Of a stretch of 64,000 nt of DNA, positions 52,701-64,000 are shown piece after piece (position 1 is the first letter of the stretch; each line of letters opens with the position of its first letter). The position numbers were made by a program, and so were the translations under genes. A model generated the notes under the pieces. The model did no database searches. It saw only the letters and a program-made list of their open reading frames with translations, and was not told the DNA's origin. The DNA is from Lichenostomus cassidix. Lineage: Eukaryota > Chordata > Aves > Passeriformes > Meliphagidae. The stretch is from positions 26,942,324-27,006,323 of the forward strand of contig CM039182.1 in the NCBI GenBank assembly GCA_008360975.2, given 5' to 3'.

Positions 52701-54493
52701 ACAGAAGCAGACTAAAATTCATTGCATTCCAGCCCTAGAAGTTACGAATTTTCTTTTCCTCCCCATTCTCTAGTTTCTTATCCAGCCTTATTTTCTCCAG
52801 ACAATAATCCCAGTCTGTCACCTCACTGTCCTTTTCACCCAGCCCAGCCAAATTCTTTCCAGCTGCTTGTCAAATCCTCCTATGGGCTGACCCTTAGCAG
52901 ATTAAATCCCTCACGAAATTAATTCCTAATCTTTGTCAGGTAGAGACATTTTATAACTTTGAGTTGCTTACTTGGTCTCAGTAAACTGTCCTGGAGGAAA
53001 CCAGGGTCAAATCCTGCCTTTCTCCAGCTTTCAATATCTTTGCTTGGCCAGAACCAGCTTCTTCCTCTTGTCTTCCCTGTCCTTTTTCACCAAGTCCCAG
53101 ATACAAATCTTTATTTCCCTTCTGCTGGGGTTGTGGCTATGTAGAGTCACAGACTACCAGCACTCCAAAATCTGAAAGAAATCACTAGGAACACTGGAGA
53201 GACTGGTATGAGTTGTTCTGCCTGATTTTGAGAAATCATTGTGTCTGAGCATATTTTAGTTTGAAGTTTCTTAAGTATTCAATGAAGATGGTGCTTGTGC
53301 AGTGCACAGGAGTTGCAAGAAATGCAAACTGACACAGATTATTTTAAGGCTCTAAGTGGCCACTGGAACAGTTATCTTTTGAAATCAAGTATTTTTGGGG
53401 TGATAAGAGTGGTTTTTCATTAATCAGTGCTCAACACAAACAATGATATGTAAGAAAGGTCAGACAATGAGCTGCTCTAGGCTGGAAGTACTGACAGTAA
53501 AATTCCCATTTATTCTGGCTCAATATGACTAGCTCATGAGGATGTTATCATCACCATTTCTCAGCACAGTGGTTTCACAGCTTTGAAATTTGATAACATT
53601 TATTTAGAAAATGAGCCATAAGCATGCAGATTATGTTGTTATTACATATTATATTGTTATTATATATTATGTTGTTAAATACAAATAGGCCTGAGCAACC
53701 TTTTCTCAGATGGAAAACAGACTCCCATCAAACCCAGTGTGAATATACTGTCTTAGAACATTTCATCATGATGATTAATGACTACTGCTGAGTCATACAA
53801 TCTTCCAAGAAAGTGGTATTTAATGTATAGCTATGTAGCATTATTTTTATATAAAACAGAATTAGATGTAAAATTATCTCTTCTAAGCATGTTTTATAAA
53901 AATATTTCAAATATTTTCTGCGTATGTTCTAGGGAGTTAACGTGTTGACACATGAATCCAAAACCAAAGGAGTACAGGTCTAGAGCACAGGTCTAAAAGT
54001 CTTGTTTTATAATCTATCCATAACTCCATAATCCTGCTTTTTCTTTCTTGCTTCATAATAGCATATTTTGAAGTGATAAATGGAAAAATGGTACAGCATT
54101 CAATTCTTCCTAAAAAATCTCAATTGTTATGAAGTGTATCTACAATTATCCCTCTCTGTATTCTTACCATGGTGAAGCTTGAAGTCTAATCAGAATTGGG
54201 TTCCTGCATTGCAGAATGCTACATAAATCAAAAGGTATGCATCGAAATCCCTCCCTTCTAATTTACAAGCAGTTCTTGCAATATCCTATTGATAGTGCCA
54301 CCAAAAACAAAAGAAAGTTACTAAGAATATGGATCATATGAAATTGCACTCTCTCGGGTACATTCTCAAAATACTTGCACTTCCCACTCCAGCAACTTCT
54401 ACTCCTAGAAGTCCAATAAATTTTGCACAAGTACAGCTTTACATTTTAGAAGCAAACAGGTCAAAATACACCACAATTATCTGACCAGACAGT

Positions 54494-54559
54494 CACACTA
54501 TGATATCAGACTGATATCACACTATGATATCAGTCACACTATGATATCTATGATATCAG
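54494..54559. repeat. Short irregular tandem repeat built on CACACTATGATATCAG
   Basis: The 16-mer occurs at 54494-54509 and 54518-54533. A 14-base version lies at 54535-54548, then TATGATATCAG. Each unit holds the GATATC palindrome. The spacing is irregular (24 then 17 bp), suggesting successive slippage events. Confidence 0.85.
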
Positions 54560-56447
54560 AAAAAGATTTTGGTAATTAGTTTGGTCCACCTGTTTTTACC
54601 TTAATTATATTATTTACGGACATATATGTCTCATTAGGCATTGTCCATACCAAGTGCAACACTGTCTTCAAAAATTTATGATAAATTGGAAACAAAGGTC
54701 TCTTGCACTGTCATAAGTGCTAATTGTATACTGGACTACACAGATGGAACTCTGGTTTTGTTTTACTTATCCCTTTAATTGAAATCATCACATCAAATTA
54801 CAGGCAAACTACTAAAGACATGGACAAAGAAAGTTATGCATTTAATTCATTCCATATAAGTAAATCACTACATGTTACATAAATACTAAAAGCATCCATT
54901 CTTATATGAAACTCAATAGTGACATGTTACTTTCCTAATATCAAGATGACAGACAAAAAGGAATTGGTGTCATCAATTAAAAATGACCTTTTATTGACAG
55001 AAGATTTATCAATTATCAAACTATTCTGAGACTTGAATGAGATAGTTTAAGCAGTACTGTGCTCTTCTTTTTACTTATACTCCTTTATATTAAATAAAAA
55101 AAAGTCAAAAATAAATGCCTTAAAAATCCAGTGCTCTGAAATATAACGGCCTGAGAATGTCAGTTTTAAAGTACTTTAAATTGACTGTATTTTATGCTCA
55201 GTAAGAAATTCTTAAATATACCAAGCATCCAAAAAACATATTCAATAGTTTCTTATGTAAGCAGAAAAAATAAAGGAAATGAAGGAAGGACTTGGTAATA
55301 AGTTTCATAGCCTATGTGTTTACAGTGAGGAACAAAGTATGCATCTTACATTTGATTTAAATGCCTCAGATGGTCATCCAAAAAGCTGTCAGCAGAAAAG
55401 AACAGTTTAAAAGAATACTTTTATGGTATTAACTCAGAAATAAATATTGAGAAATGATGACTAATGCCCATATAACCAAGTTCCTGTAAGCATAAGGCAC
55501 TGTGAGCTCAAAGGAACTGTCATTAGCTGCTGCATTTTTCTGCTAATTGACTGCTGAGCATTGACCAGATTTTGATCTGGGTTTTATTACAGGCATAACT
55601 GAATAATTCAATGTAATTTGAATTTGAATCTGGCTCTGTATTCTTTATAAATAACTAAGTCATAAAGTGACAAAGCAACGTTTTCTTTTCTAAATAATCA
55701 TCATAAAATCCACCCAGTCTGATGGTTTCTTCATTCAATGCACAGAGCTGCACAATAGAAATGCCAGAAAAAGTAGATTCTTTATATGTGGGCACACCTA
55801 TAAAATACCTATGCTCAGGTCCATTGACTCTCTTATTGTTACCCATTACGAAAATAAATGAAGACCAGAAGCTACTCAGTTAGCATTTGATTCAAACCAT
55901 AAATATACAGAAAAAGCCAATGCTGAAACCAGCCAAAATATTTTAAATCAAAATTGTTGCACCAGCCAATATTCAGTTTTTCCTGAAATTTATTCTATAT
56001 ATTTCATCAGCTGTTTATTTAAGATGATATAAAGCCACAACCAAAAAAAATTAAGGAAGGAAATTGAGATATTGATCAAGAAAAAAACAGAAGAAAATTT
56101 AAACTACATGAAGAATTTTTTTAAGATTTACTTTAAAGTAAAATTCAACAAAAGAGAAGAGGTATCTCAGTAATAAATATTTCTAAGTATTGAGAAAAAC
56201 AACAAGGCAAATAAAACACAGGATGCTATATTGCTGAAGTATGGTGTCTTCAGTCAGTCTCACTGGCTGAGAATAAACACAAAGGACAGGTACCCTGGAA
56301 ATGTACTCCATTCCATTTTGGTCAGTATAGTGCTTCAGCTCCAGACAAAGTAGCTAAACCAATTGGTTTGAAATGTGTCTGAACAAAACAGACTAGTCTA
56401 CCTTCTATATATTTTAATTAACACCAACACCATTGTTTTGCCCCCAG

Positions 56448-57027
56448 TATTGCAAAGCAGCTGAAATCCACCCATTTGTATCAGAAGATATTGATGTCAG
56501 TGATGGTTTGAATTTGCCCTTCAGTCTCAAAAACACCAGACCTGTGTCACCCACTGTCACCCAGGTGCTAGAAAATAACTTGTGGCACTCAGCTACATCA
56601 GCACGCACCTCTACCTAGACAACTTCAGCAGCAATTTTGCTACTTCAAAGAGCTGTAGGAATTTGCATACACACGAAGAGCCTTGCTGTTGCCATAGCTT
56701 CCTGTTTCAAGGTGAGTGACTCTCTCAGCTCTGAGGCAAAGACTGTGATGAGTCCACTCTTGTCTTTCCCCTGTAGAAGCCCAACAATTAGTGAGCTTCA
56801 ACAAGATCTGGAAGAAATATGTGCTTTGAGAGTGGGATCTGGTTTTATCCAGAGTAACACATGCGGTGGTACAAAGCCCAGCATACCGTAAAGGCTGTAA
56901 ACCATTTTATTACTTCCACATTCTTACAAAATGAGCAAGTCATTTCAGATGACAGTGTGAAGATCAGAAGTACACTACTGACACTACAGCCAATGCCAGT
57001 ACCTGAGCTATAGCCTTCAGCCCCAAG
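56448..57027 (+). other. Possible antisense two-exon segment (splice-like signals)
   Basis: On the plus strand, TTTTGCCCCCAG ends at 56447, TTTCAAG precedes GTGAGT at 56712, CTTTCCCCTGTAG ends at 56776, and CCCAAG precedes GTAAAA at 57028. These would bound exons of 264 and 251 nt around a 65-nt intron. The segment is less AT-rich than its surroundings. No protein is recognised in any frame, so it would be noncoding or an old pseudogene. Chance occurrence is quite possible. Confidence 0.2.
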
Positions 57028-57559
57028 GTAAAACACAAAAATGAGTGAACGAACATTTCAAAGGTATTTTTGTAATAAGTTAATAATGCCGACTTCTATG
57101 CCAGAAATTATTTTGCCCCATTAACCTATGAGTAGCACTAATATGTCTGTTAAAAAAGGGGAGAAGCAGCCAGATTTCCCACTATAGACTTCAAATAGTG
57201 CAGAGATATTTCTGAAACGGTGTTCTTCACAGACTGTCATAGCTACAGAGAAAGAGAGCAAATTCACCTGTTCCAAAATCACTATTTTGAGTGTCAACTG
57301 TGTTAATTCACTTAATAATAGATAGCATGCACATAGGTGTGTGCCTGCATGTGTGTGTGTATGCTTTGCATATACTACATATATAACAAAAATACGAATA
57401 TAAATTTATTTTTAAAAAGTCATTCTATCATTAGCAAAAATTAATCTGTAGAATAGAACACTACCAACAGATATCTAATTATTAAAATTATGTATACAAT
57501 TAAGGAACTCTGATCACTTTCTGTCCAGTCTGGGAGTTTCCACAACCAAAAGGTATGCT

Positions 57560-57960
57560 TTCCACTTTGTGAAATTTCATGGAATATTTACTGAGAATAT
57601 TAATTCTGAAAAGGCTCTTTCCACAGTAAAAGATTGAAGCTCCATTTATATAATAAAATACATCAAAGTTCATTTTAGCCTCTGCAATGACAACCTGGGG
57701 AACTGACTGTCATGTTTTTTTCAGCCTGAATGAAAATTCCGATTACTGCATTCCACTGTGGAAAGAGAATGACAATCACAGGCCTCCAGCAATGAGAGGG
57801 GAGGATAACCTATTGTTTGCTATTGTCTCAAAGGCTCTAATGACTCTTATCTAAACACCAAAATGAAGATAGAAGCTAATTCCAATTATATGAAACAACT
57901 TCACAAACACTGCTGCTTGATTCTAATTGTGACGCCAAACATCCAGGTCAAGACATATTA
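57560..57960. promoter_or_regulatory. Candidate conserved noncoding element or enhancer
   Basis: It contains a perfect 13-bp palindrome TTCCACTGTGGAA (57751-57763), two SOX-like ATTGT cores ten bases apart (57812 and 57822), and CAAAGG (57829-57834). The local base composition is balanced compared with the intron around it. The function is inferred only from motif density. Confidence 0.28.
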
Positions 57961-58242
57961 TCCCAACTAATTATGCTTAAGATATATAGAATGATGCAAC
58001 TGGGCACAGCAGAAGATACTAATCAGTGTTGGGTTCATTTTACATTAAAGCTCCAGATACAGTGCTTACTCTGAAATATACACCACCAGCCTTTTTTATT
58101 TTATAAAGCAGAAGCCAAGGCCACATTACATTTTTGATACATTTAAGTCCCTTCACTCCAACTGCTCCTATCCAGGATCCAACCTTTCCTATCCAGACAC
58201 TTTAGGATTTAAGATTGGCTCATTAATATTATTGTCGTTGTT

Positions 58243-58244
<2 letters not shown>

Positions 58245-58293
<49 letters not shown>
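58245..58293. repeat. (CAT)16 trinucleotide microsatellite
   Basis: Sixteen uninterrupted CAT units (ATG on the transcribed sense) lie in the 21.5-kb intron. It is the longest perfect microsatellite in the window and is likely polymorphic. Confidence 0.95.
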
Positions 58294-58295
<2 letters not shown>

Positions 58296-60784
58296 AATCC
58301 TTGAAGAGACTGAAGATAATATTGTTGAACAAAGATTAGTTCAGTTTGAGTAACACAGCAATCTTAGGCAATAGTTAATGCTCTCCATATTGTTTCCCTT
58401 CAGGGTCCTTTTTACCTGAAAAACTGAAATGAAATTCACAGTGTGCTACTAAGATCAAAAACACAGCAACCTATGATTATTATACAAATTATGTATCCTG
58501 TTAATTGAGGCACAGTCTTTAACTTACAGTCAAGGCAGTCTTCTCCAAGAAGTGCTCTAAGTATGCTGAATATCACAGATTTCTCATGATAAATAATATA
58601 AACCATGATGTTTAGACAATGGAAGAGTACCGTTTTCCAAACTTTATTTTACTGCAAACTACCCTGAAGCTGTGAGGCTTGAATCAAATATTGCCTGATA
58701 GCAAAGTGTTGCTGTCTTGTATTTTGCAGAGCCAATCTAGATGCCTGCAACAAGTGTTTGGTGAAGGACACCATGGATATTCTGCTGACTGCCAGGGCAG
58801 GAGGCCAAAAGTACTGGATGGGAACTACCTGGGAAGAGGTGGTGGTGTGTGTTTGGAAAGTATTTAAGAGTTGTCTAAAGGATTTTTAGTGGATTGGTGC
58901 TGTGGGAGGCAAAGCAATAAGATGCATGAGCAGAGCTTGGAGGGAGAGACTGCTGAGGTTGGTGGGTCTTTATTTTGTTTGCTTCTACTGCATTACACTA
59001 ATCCTACTCAGGAGAGAGCTAAGCAGAAGCCACTTGGTATTACTGGTGAAATACACAGAAGATTGTTTAAAAAAAGAGGGAATTTCAAAGAAGAGCTAGG
59101 GCAGTTCACTACACTACTCTCCATTGCTTTTGCACTCTGTCAAACATTACTAAACATGTATCTTTGTGATGGGATGATCAGATTATCAGATCTTCGCAAA
59201 ACAAACCATAGTTGCCATTTCTTTCTCCTTTCTTTGAAGCTGTGCCCACAACTCTTTAATCTTAAAGACTGACAGGCTAAAGCCTGACTTCTCACTCCTG
59301 GGGCAGATTACTGATACAGGCAATGTATAATGCCATATATTTAAAGCAATATACAATGCCATATCATTCAAAAAGACAAAGACTAGTACTGGAAGTAAAA
59401 AAGTTAAACACAAGTTTTCAAAGTCAAATTTGGCCAAAAACAAAGCCCATGAAGTGCCAAGAGCAAAGCCTGTGAGTTTTCAACAGTTTCAACATTACAG
59501 TTTACTACGAAATGAGGTTAGATGTGTGAGAAAACACAATTCCTCCATATAAAGGTAAGCCAAACCAACCATCATCTAGTAAGGCAAAAAAATAGTCTTT
59601 TTGTTTTACAAATTTTTTTAAGGAGTACTCACAATTATTTAGGAAAAATCTTGATTTAGGATGAAAAGGCCATTTTTTCATCTGAAAATGTATACAAAAA
59701 ACCTGAAAATAGTTTCAGTGTTGTTGCCAATAAATGATTAAATCGGAAAGGGAAGTCTTTTGAGCTAAGGACAAGAAATATGGTAGATTCAATATTGTAA
59801 TTCTAAGCTCCTTCCGAGCTGTGAAAGTGGTTACCAGTTCTCTTAGGTGTATGCAGAAATATAAAGCTTACATTCTAATGCTAAGCTTTTCAATTTAAGC
59901 CCCAAACTCAATTATGAGTGAAATTCTTCAGCATGAAAGCTCAAGATTTAAATATCTCTATAATCAGTTCTTATTACTTCTGACCAATTTAATTTCAAAA
60001 TATTTTGTGCAGCTGTTAACACTCATCAGAGGTGTCCTCTTACTTAATCCTCTTTTGGAACTTAGAAGCCTCTTACCATACTACACTGCAGTCAGTACAA
60101 TTATTTTAATTTATATGCTGCTCTAGACTATAATATTACTAATGAATAAGGACTATTCTCACAACAGTGATTCATGAATCTTCTGTAGATTAAAGTATTC
60201 TGCAAGCAGCTTTCAAAATTGGCTTTTATGACTATGCCATGCAAGATCTGTTTTGTCTCACAGGGGATAATTGAATAATGGTGTTATTTTTTTTGACCTT
60301 TTGAAGAAGCAAGACAGCTTGGACTGTCAACCCAACTCCATAACACACTTCAAACCATCCTTTTTAATAAACACATTATTATTTTTCTTCCAGCTATACT
60401 TACTGCAATTCATCTTATTTTACTCACACTTTATTTGTTTCTGGACTCAGAGGATCAGCTTTGTTAGTGGGATTACATCAGGGAATTCAGTCAAGCCACT
60501 GCAGGCATGAATTTGATCTACTGACAAACAAAAGCTGTTTCCTATTTAATTTCCTCTAAGTCATTTTGTGAAGCTTTGAAAACCTACACAGTGTAGGTGA
60601 AGGAACTTAATCCTAGAGCAACTAGAGGTCTGTCCTTCCTGACTGATGCTAACAGACCTTTATTCCAGACAGCCTGGTTTTAAGGATCAAGAAAGCTGAG
60701 ATCAAAAACTGATACCCTTTTGGACCACATTTCAGCATTTTCACTCAAGCTGGTGTGGGCTGTAGGGAAAAGCATCCACCTTAC

Positions 60785-60988
60785 CATCGCTGTTGACGCA
60801 GACGACAACAGGAACCTGAGTACCAGGGCCGCAGGGCTTTTCATTGTCAGGAATGCATTCCTCCAGCCCTGTGATTCTCCAGTCATAGCACGAGGGCTCT
60901 TCACACGGGATGGCTTCCAGCAGGTGAGGGCAGTTTCCTGTTCCTCCTGTAGGCTCATTGGTGATGCGACGTTTCCTTAGTTTAAAGC
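60785..60988 (-). CDS. THSD7A: THSD7A coding exon (window exon 2), TSP1 core
   Basis: This 204-nt exon, phase 1 in and out, encodes residues 53-119. It starts in GFKLRKRRITNEP, the basic strand of the TSP1 begun in the previous exon. That module ends with NCPHLLEAIPCEEPSC. The next module opens at YDWRITGLEEC and continues with PCGPGTQVPVVVCVNSDG. The acceptor is GACATTTCAG followed by GCTTT; the donor is GATG followed by GTAAGG. Both terminal Gly codons are split by phase-1 introns. No premature stop or frameshift is seen. The human protein as I recall it aligns throughout. Confidence 0.95.
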
Positions 60989-63444
60989 CTGAAATGTCCA
61001 TGAAAATAGCAATTTAATTCTTAAATGCGAAGTGAAAAGCTTATTTATCTGTCTACACCTGAGTGAGTTGTTTTGTTCCTCTTCTCTGTAAAACATATCA
61101 CAGACACTCAGCAGAACACTGAATTTTAGATCATTGGGTACAAGAACTCATTAAAGAAGGACTAGAGATAAAATTTTACAAGAGATTCAACAGTTTTGAG
61201 CCTCCTTAGGAGGCTTTGCCTTAAACCCCTGTTTATAACAGTCATACACACTCCAGGAGGGAGACAGGATCATTTGCTGAGCTTCACTCTTGCCAGATCC
61301 ACTTCACCTAATAAATCTTGACTGCATTGCTGGGTTGCCATTTCTCAAACATGTTCTTTGTTTTCTTTTCAGGTATGTTCCAACAGGGATGGATCATCAA
61401 GTGAAATCAGTTTATAAGCATTCCCTTCCCCCTCCAACCCTCCAAAAAAAAAAAAAGGAATGATAAAAAGACCGCCTTGTGAGAAAAAGAAAGGCATGGA
61501 AATAAATTCAAATCCTATGAATAAATTTTCAGTAATAAACATCACAATATTCCCTTGCAAACATTTACAAATTTCATTAAGACCACCTAAATTCGTTTGG
61601 GAATGGAGAAACTGATGGGCCTTTATACACAGTGTATATCTGGCAGGTCAATGCCAGAGATGAAAAGTAACCCCCTCTCTCACTTTCAGGATAGCACACT
61701 GAAAAAGCCAGACTAAATACAGTCAGAACAATCTAATCAAATTAGAGAGATTCAAGAAATATATTCTTGTGTAATAACTTTCTATAGTTTCTGATATATC
61801 TGATTGGAATATTTTAACTTTGGCAAGGATTTGTTTCTTCCCACATCTTTTCAGTCTCTTTTATTTTACATCAGTATTCAGGCACATTAGTAATGTACAG
61901 ATATTTTTTATAAAACACTGCATATAACTCTGCCATTTCTACCAGGATGCAACTAAACAGGAGAGTTTTCAAACACTATAAGCACAAACCGATTCTTTGA
62001 AGACGTTCCTCTTAATTCAATTATAATAATTATTACTACAAAAATACATTTCCATGTATCTTCAGTTGCTGTGTGTTTTCTTTTTTCCCAAAATTGAAGA
62101 GTTCAGCCAAATTATGTGCAAAAGGTTTAGTAAGCCTGACATGAAAGGCTGATATATGTTCAAAAATAAAGAGCTCCAATATCTACAGCAACAAAGGATG
62201 CAACTGATCTGGAAATATGTAGAGACATGCTGCTAAAAGTAGGAGTGCCTGTACAATTTTTACATCATTCTCTCAGAAGAACTGTCAATGCAATTATAAA
62301 ATCAATTGTAAGAATTTCCAGATAAGAGGAAAACATTGGTCATTGAGAAAAGATCCCTGCTCATGTGTGCAGGAATAAAGGCTTGCATAAAGTACATCCT
62401 AATACATTTCTATTAGACAGATGCGCAAATCAGTCCCACAAAGCCTAAACTTTACCCTGAAAATGTAGAAAATCTTTCAGTGATGGAACAGAAATAACGG
62501 ACTACTTGACAGCTGTACTCAGAGGAGACTTAATCCAGTAGATTTGCACACTGAATTGCTTTTTCCTTCTTGAATTTATCAAGGTTGGGTCAGAGTTCCA
62601 CAAAACAGCTTTGTAAAATTTGCATTATTGCTGCCCAGATGGAAGCATAGCTAGCAGTATGCCAGAAAGATCCAGCTAAGCAAACAGCAATCACAGTTGC
62701 TCCTTCCAGTGGACATATGTGGCTGCCCTTTCTTAGGACTGTTTTCAATCAAGAAACCAAGTCTGTATTCCCAACTTTCGTCAGATAATCACTTTGCAGC
62801 AATGACTAGGCCAGTTTTTCTCATTTACAGCCAGAAACCCACAGACTTCTAACATGAGGTCCCTGTCACTGTATTCTTGCTTTCCTATTTTGACGTCAGG
62901 TTACTACAATCTGTTCTGCATGGCAATAAGCTGTAAAACATGCTGAAATTGAAACCAGCACATATGTCATCAGTAAAACAGGTTCACACATCAACAATTA
63001 ATGGACCCATCTCTTTGCCAGATCATGCTTTATGGTCTAATAGTGAATTCTTAGGCTATTACTGAACTGTAAATGGTTGAGTGTCTTGGACACTACACAC
63101 CTCAAAGGAGGCTTCTGCCCTCCTTCTGAAGCAGTGCCAGAACTGTGATTTGAACACACAAACCGTATCCCTTTCAATCTGAGAGGAAGGTTTGAAACTG
63201 GAATCGACCTGTAAAAACCCAAATTGATCTTGATAGCCTAGTAAACAGGTTACATTTCTGCTACCTTTGGTGTAACAGTAATGTTAAATGTAGTCCTAAT
63301 TCAATAACTTTATTTTGAAGCCCAGAGGCACTACATATACACCTCTTGCTACAAAATTTAGTGTGCTTGCATAACCAGAGGTTCCTAGTTACTTAGGCAT
63401 AGTAAATAACCCCCATTAAAAGGTTCTGCTGAATTTTTACATAC
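60989..63444 (-). other. THSD7A: THSD7A intron, 2456 bp
   Basis: Phase-1 intron with donor GTATGT and acceptor ACATTTCAG. It holds a short A-rich run near 61441-61456 and otherwise AT-rich unique-looking sequence. I see no recognisable repeat family or gene in it. Confidence 0.85.
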
Positions 63445-63600
63445 CCTTCTTGGCCTGAGGATCATCACAGCTTTCATAGGTGCAAGGTCCCCAGGCTGAC
63501 CATGCCGAGGTCTCGCACTCTGTAGGACAGGGAATATGGCACAGCTGGGAGGTGCTGGGAAGTGGTCCTGTACACAGTTTACGGTCTACTGGCCTTGAAG
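63445..63600 (-). CDS. THSD7A: THSD7A coding exon (window exon 1), TSP1 boundary
   Basis: This 156-nt exon is phase 1 in and phase 1 out and encodes residues 1-51. The acceptor is TTTTGACAG followed by CTTCAAGG; the donor is AAGAAGG followed by GTATGT. The first part (KLCTGPLPSTSQLCHIPC) is the cysteine-rich end of one TSP1 module. From PTECETSAWSAWGPC the next module starts. Its WSAW is a WxxW C-mannosylation motif of TSP1 repeats. Six cysteines are visible. An in-frame stop lies just past the donor, so the open frame reads TAA if not spliced. The Gly codon at residue 52 is split across the following intron. Confidence 0.94.
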
Positions 63601-64000
63601 CTGTCAAAACAAAGTTAGAACTTTTCTCATATGTCACTGCTCATGATCCTCAGCTCTAAGAGGACAGAACTATTCTTCTGTCAGAAAGGCTGCTATCATC
63701 TCATTTTAATCTGATGACATGACGGAAAAATGCCTGCCTTGAAAAAAATGGAACAGAAGTCAGTTTAACTCTCTGCATGAACAGAGTCAAATCCCATTAT
63801 GACAGGAAGACTTCAGATATTGCAGCACCCCCTTGGGTGCTGCAATAGTCCTTTGGTTTGAGGGGCAAATTACACTACAGCAATTGTCCACTTTGCACTC
63901 TACTCTGGGTAAATTTATGTCCTGTTATCTCATTACTTCTTCTCTCTAGAAACTGAACAAAACGCTCCATAAATCCCTTTGCACTTGTATATGTAAGCTA
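63601..64000 (-). other. THSD7A: THSD7A intron, 3' end only (partial)
   Basis: This is the end of the intron preceding the first exon in the window. It closes with the acceptor TAACTTTGTTTTGACAG, and a branch-point-like TTCTAAC lies just upstream. I see no repeat or other gene in it. Confidence 0.8.

Larger units (their letters stand above)
39281..60784 (-). other. THSD7A: THSD7A intron, 21,504 bp (largest in window)
   Basis: Phase-1 intron with donor GTAAGG and acceptor CTCTTTTTCCCAG. It contains a CR1 fragment (42082-42531), A/C- or G/T-rich low-complexity tracts (43145-43208, 45445-45632), an (AT)n run near 48568-48585, a small tandem duplication at 49680-49712, a GATATC-containing short repeat at 54494-54559, a (CAT)16 microsatellite at 58245-58293, and enhancer-like stretches near 46.3-46.5 and 57.6-57.95 kb. 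Plus-strand splice-like signals occur at 56.4-57.0 kb. The remainder is AT-rich sequence in which I recognise nothing. Confidence 0.85.
1..64000 (-). other. THSD7A: THSD7A gene body, internal segment (nine coding exons and introns)
   Basis: The whole window lies inside one minus-strand gene. The nine exons join to a single open frame of 532 complete codons, and every junction keeps phase. The joined protein follows human THSD7A as I recall it over its full length, including landmarks such as CPCDKYSAQPVGNWSDC and VYHWQTGPWGQC. THSD7A is known as a large N-glycosylated type I membrane protein with a long ectodomain of thrombospondin type-1 repeats, linked to endothelial migration and podocytes; it is an autoantigen in membranous nephropathy. 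The start codon, signal peptide, transmembrane helix, promoter and polyadenylation site are outside the window. The paralogue THSD7B is the main alternative; the identity to THSD7A looks too close for that. Confidence 0.93.

Noticed and set aside
58245..58293. Regular short repeats as a CRISPR-like array
   Set aside because: It is a plain trinucleotide microsatellite without spacers in a vertebrate intron.
8820..63600. THSD7B as the identity of the gene
   Set aside because: The cysteine framework is shared, but the residue-by-residue agreement with human THSD7A as I recall it, including CPCDKY, PVGNWSDC and the VYHWQTGPWGQC region, is too high for the paralogue.
1..64000. tRNA, rRNA, snRNA or microRNA genes
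   Set aside because: I saw no cloverleaf with A and B boxes, no snRNA signature and no convincing long hairpin. Short imperfect inverted repeats occur but none is precursor-like.

Overview
The window is vertebrate nuclear DNA, almost certainly avian and probably passerine. It is AT-rich and intron-dominated. Its interspersed repeats are bird-type CR1 LINE 3' fragments ending in the ATTCTATGATT-type tail, plus one solo LTR resembling songbird ERVL-like LTRs. The species call rests on recognising repeat families from memory, not on a search.

The only protein-coding gene I can support is an internal piece of THSD7A (thrombospondin type-1 domain containing 7A), on the minus strand. It is read from about 63.6 kb down to 8.8 kb. 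Nine coding exons can be placed with matching splice sites and phases, in transcript order: 63445-63600, 60785-60988, 39089-39280, 30521-30755, 27365-27480, 25022-25154, 22181-22284, 11429-11623 and 8820-9083. Together they give 1599 nt, or 532 whole codons plus partial codons at both ends, with no stop or frameshift. By comparison with human THSD7A as I remember it, this is roughly residues 490-1020 of about 1657. Neither the N-terminus nor the membrane-proximal C-terminus is in the window. The exons encode alternating TSP1-like modules. Exon phases are 1-1, 1-1, 1-1, 1-2, 2-1, 1-2, 2-1, 1-1, 1-1. Residue numbers below count from the first complete codon in the window.

Layout: 1-8819 is intron (CR1 at 141-357; a 523-bp solo LTR at 8099-8621 with 5-bp target duplications, close to an exon). 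8.8-11.6 kb holds two exons. 11.6-22.2 kb is a CR1-rich intron. 22.2-30.8 kb is a compact cluster of four exons. 30.8-39.1 kb is intron. The exon at 39.1-39.3 kb is unusually CpG-rich. 39.3-60.8 kb is a 21.5-kb intron with one CR1, low-complexity tracts, a (CAT)16 microsatellite and several stretches that look like regulatory or conserved noncoding sequence. Two more exons lie at 60.8-63.6 kb.

I found no second protein gene, structural RNA, CRISPR array or microbial-type system. The best leads are the CpG-dense exon, a GC-rich block in a short intron framed by plus-strand splice-like signals (possible antisense RNA exon or retrocopy), a pair of plus-strand exon-like segments near 56.5-57.0 kb, and a same-strand solo LTR with a TATA box inside the gene.
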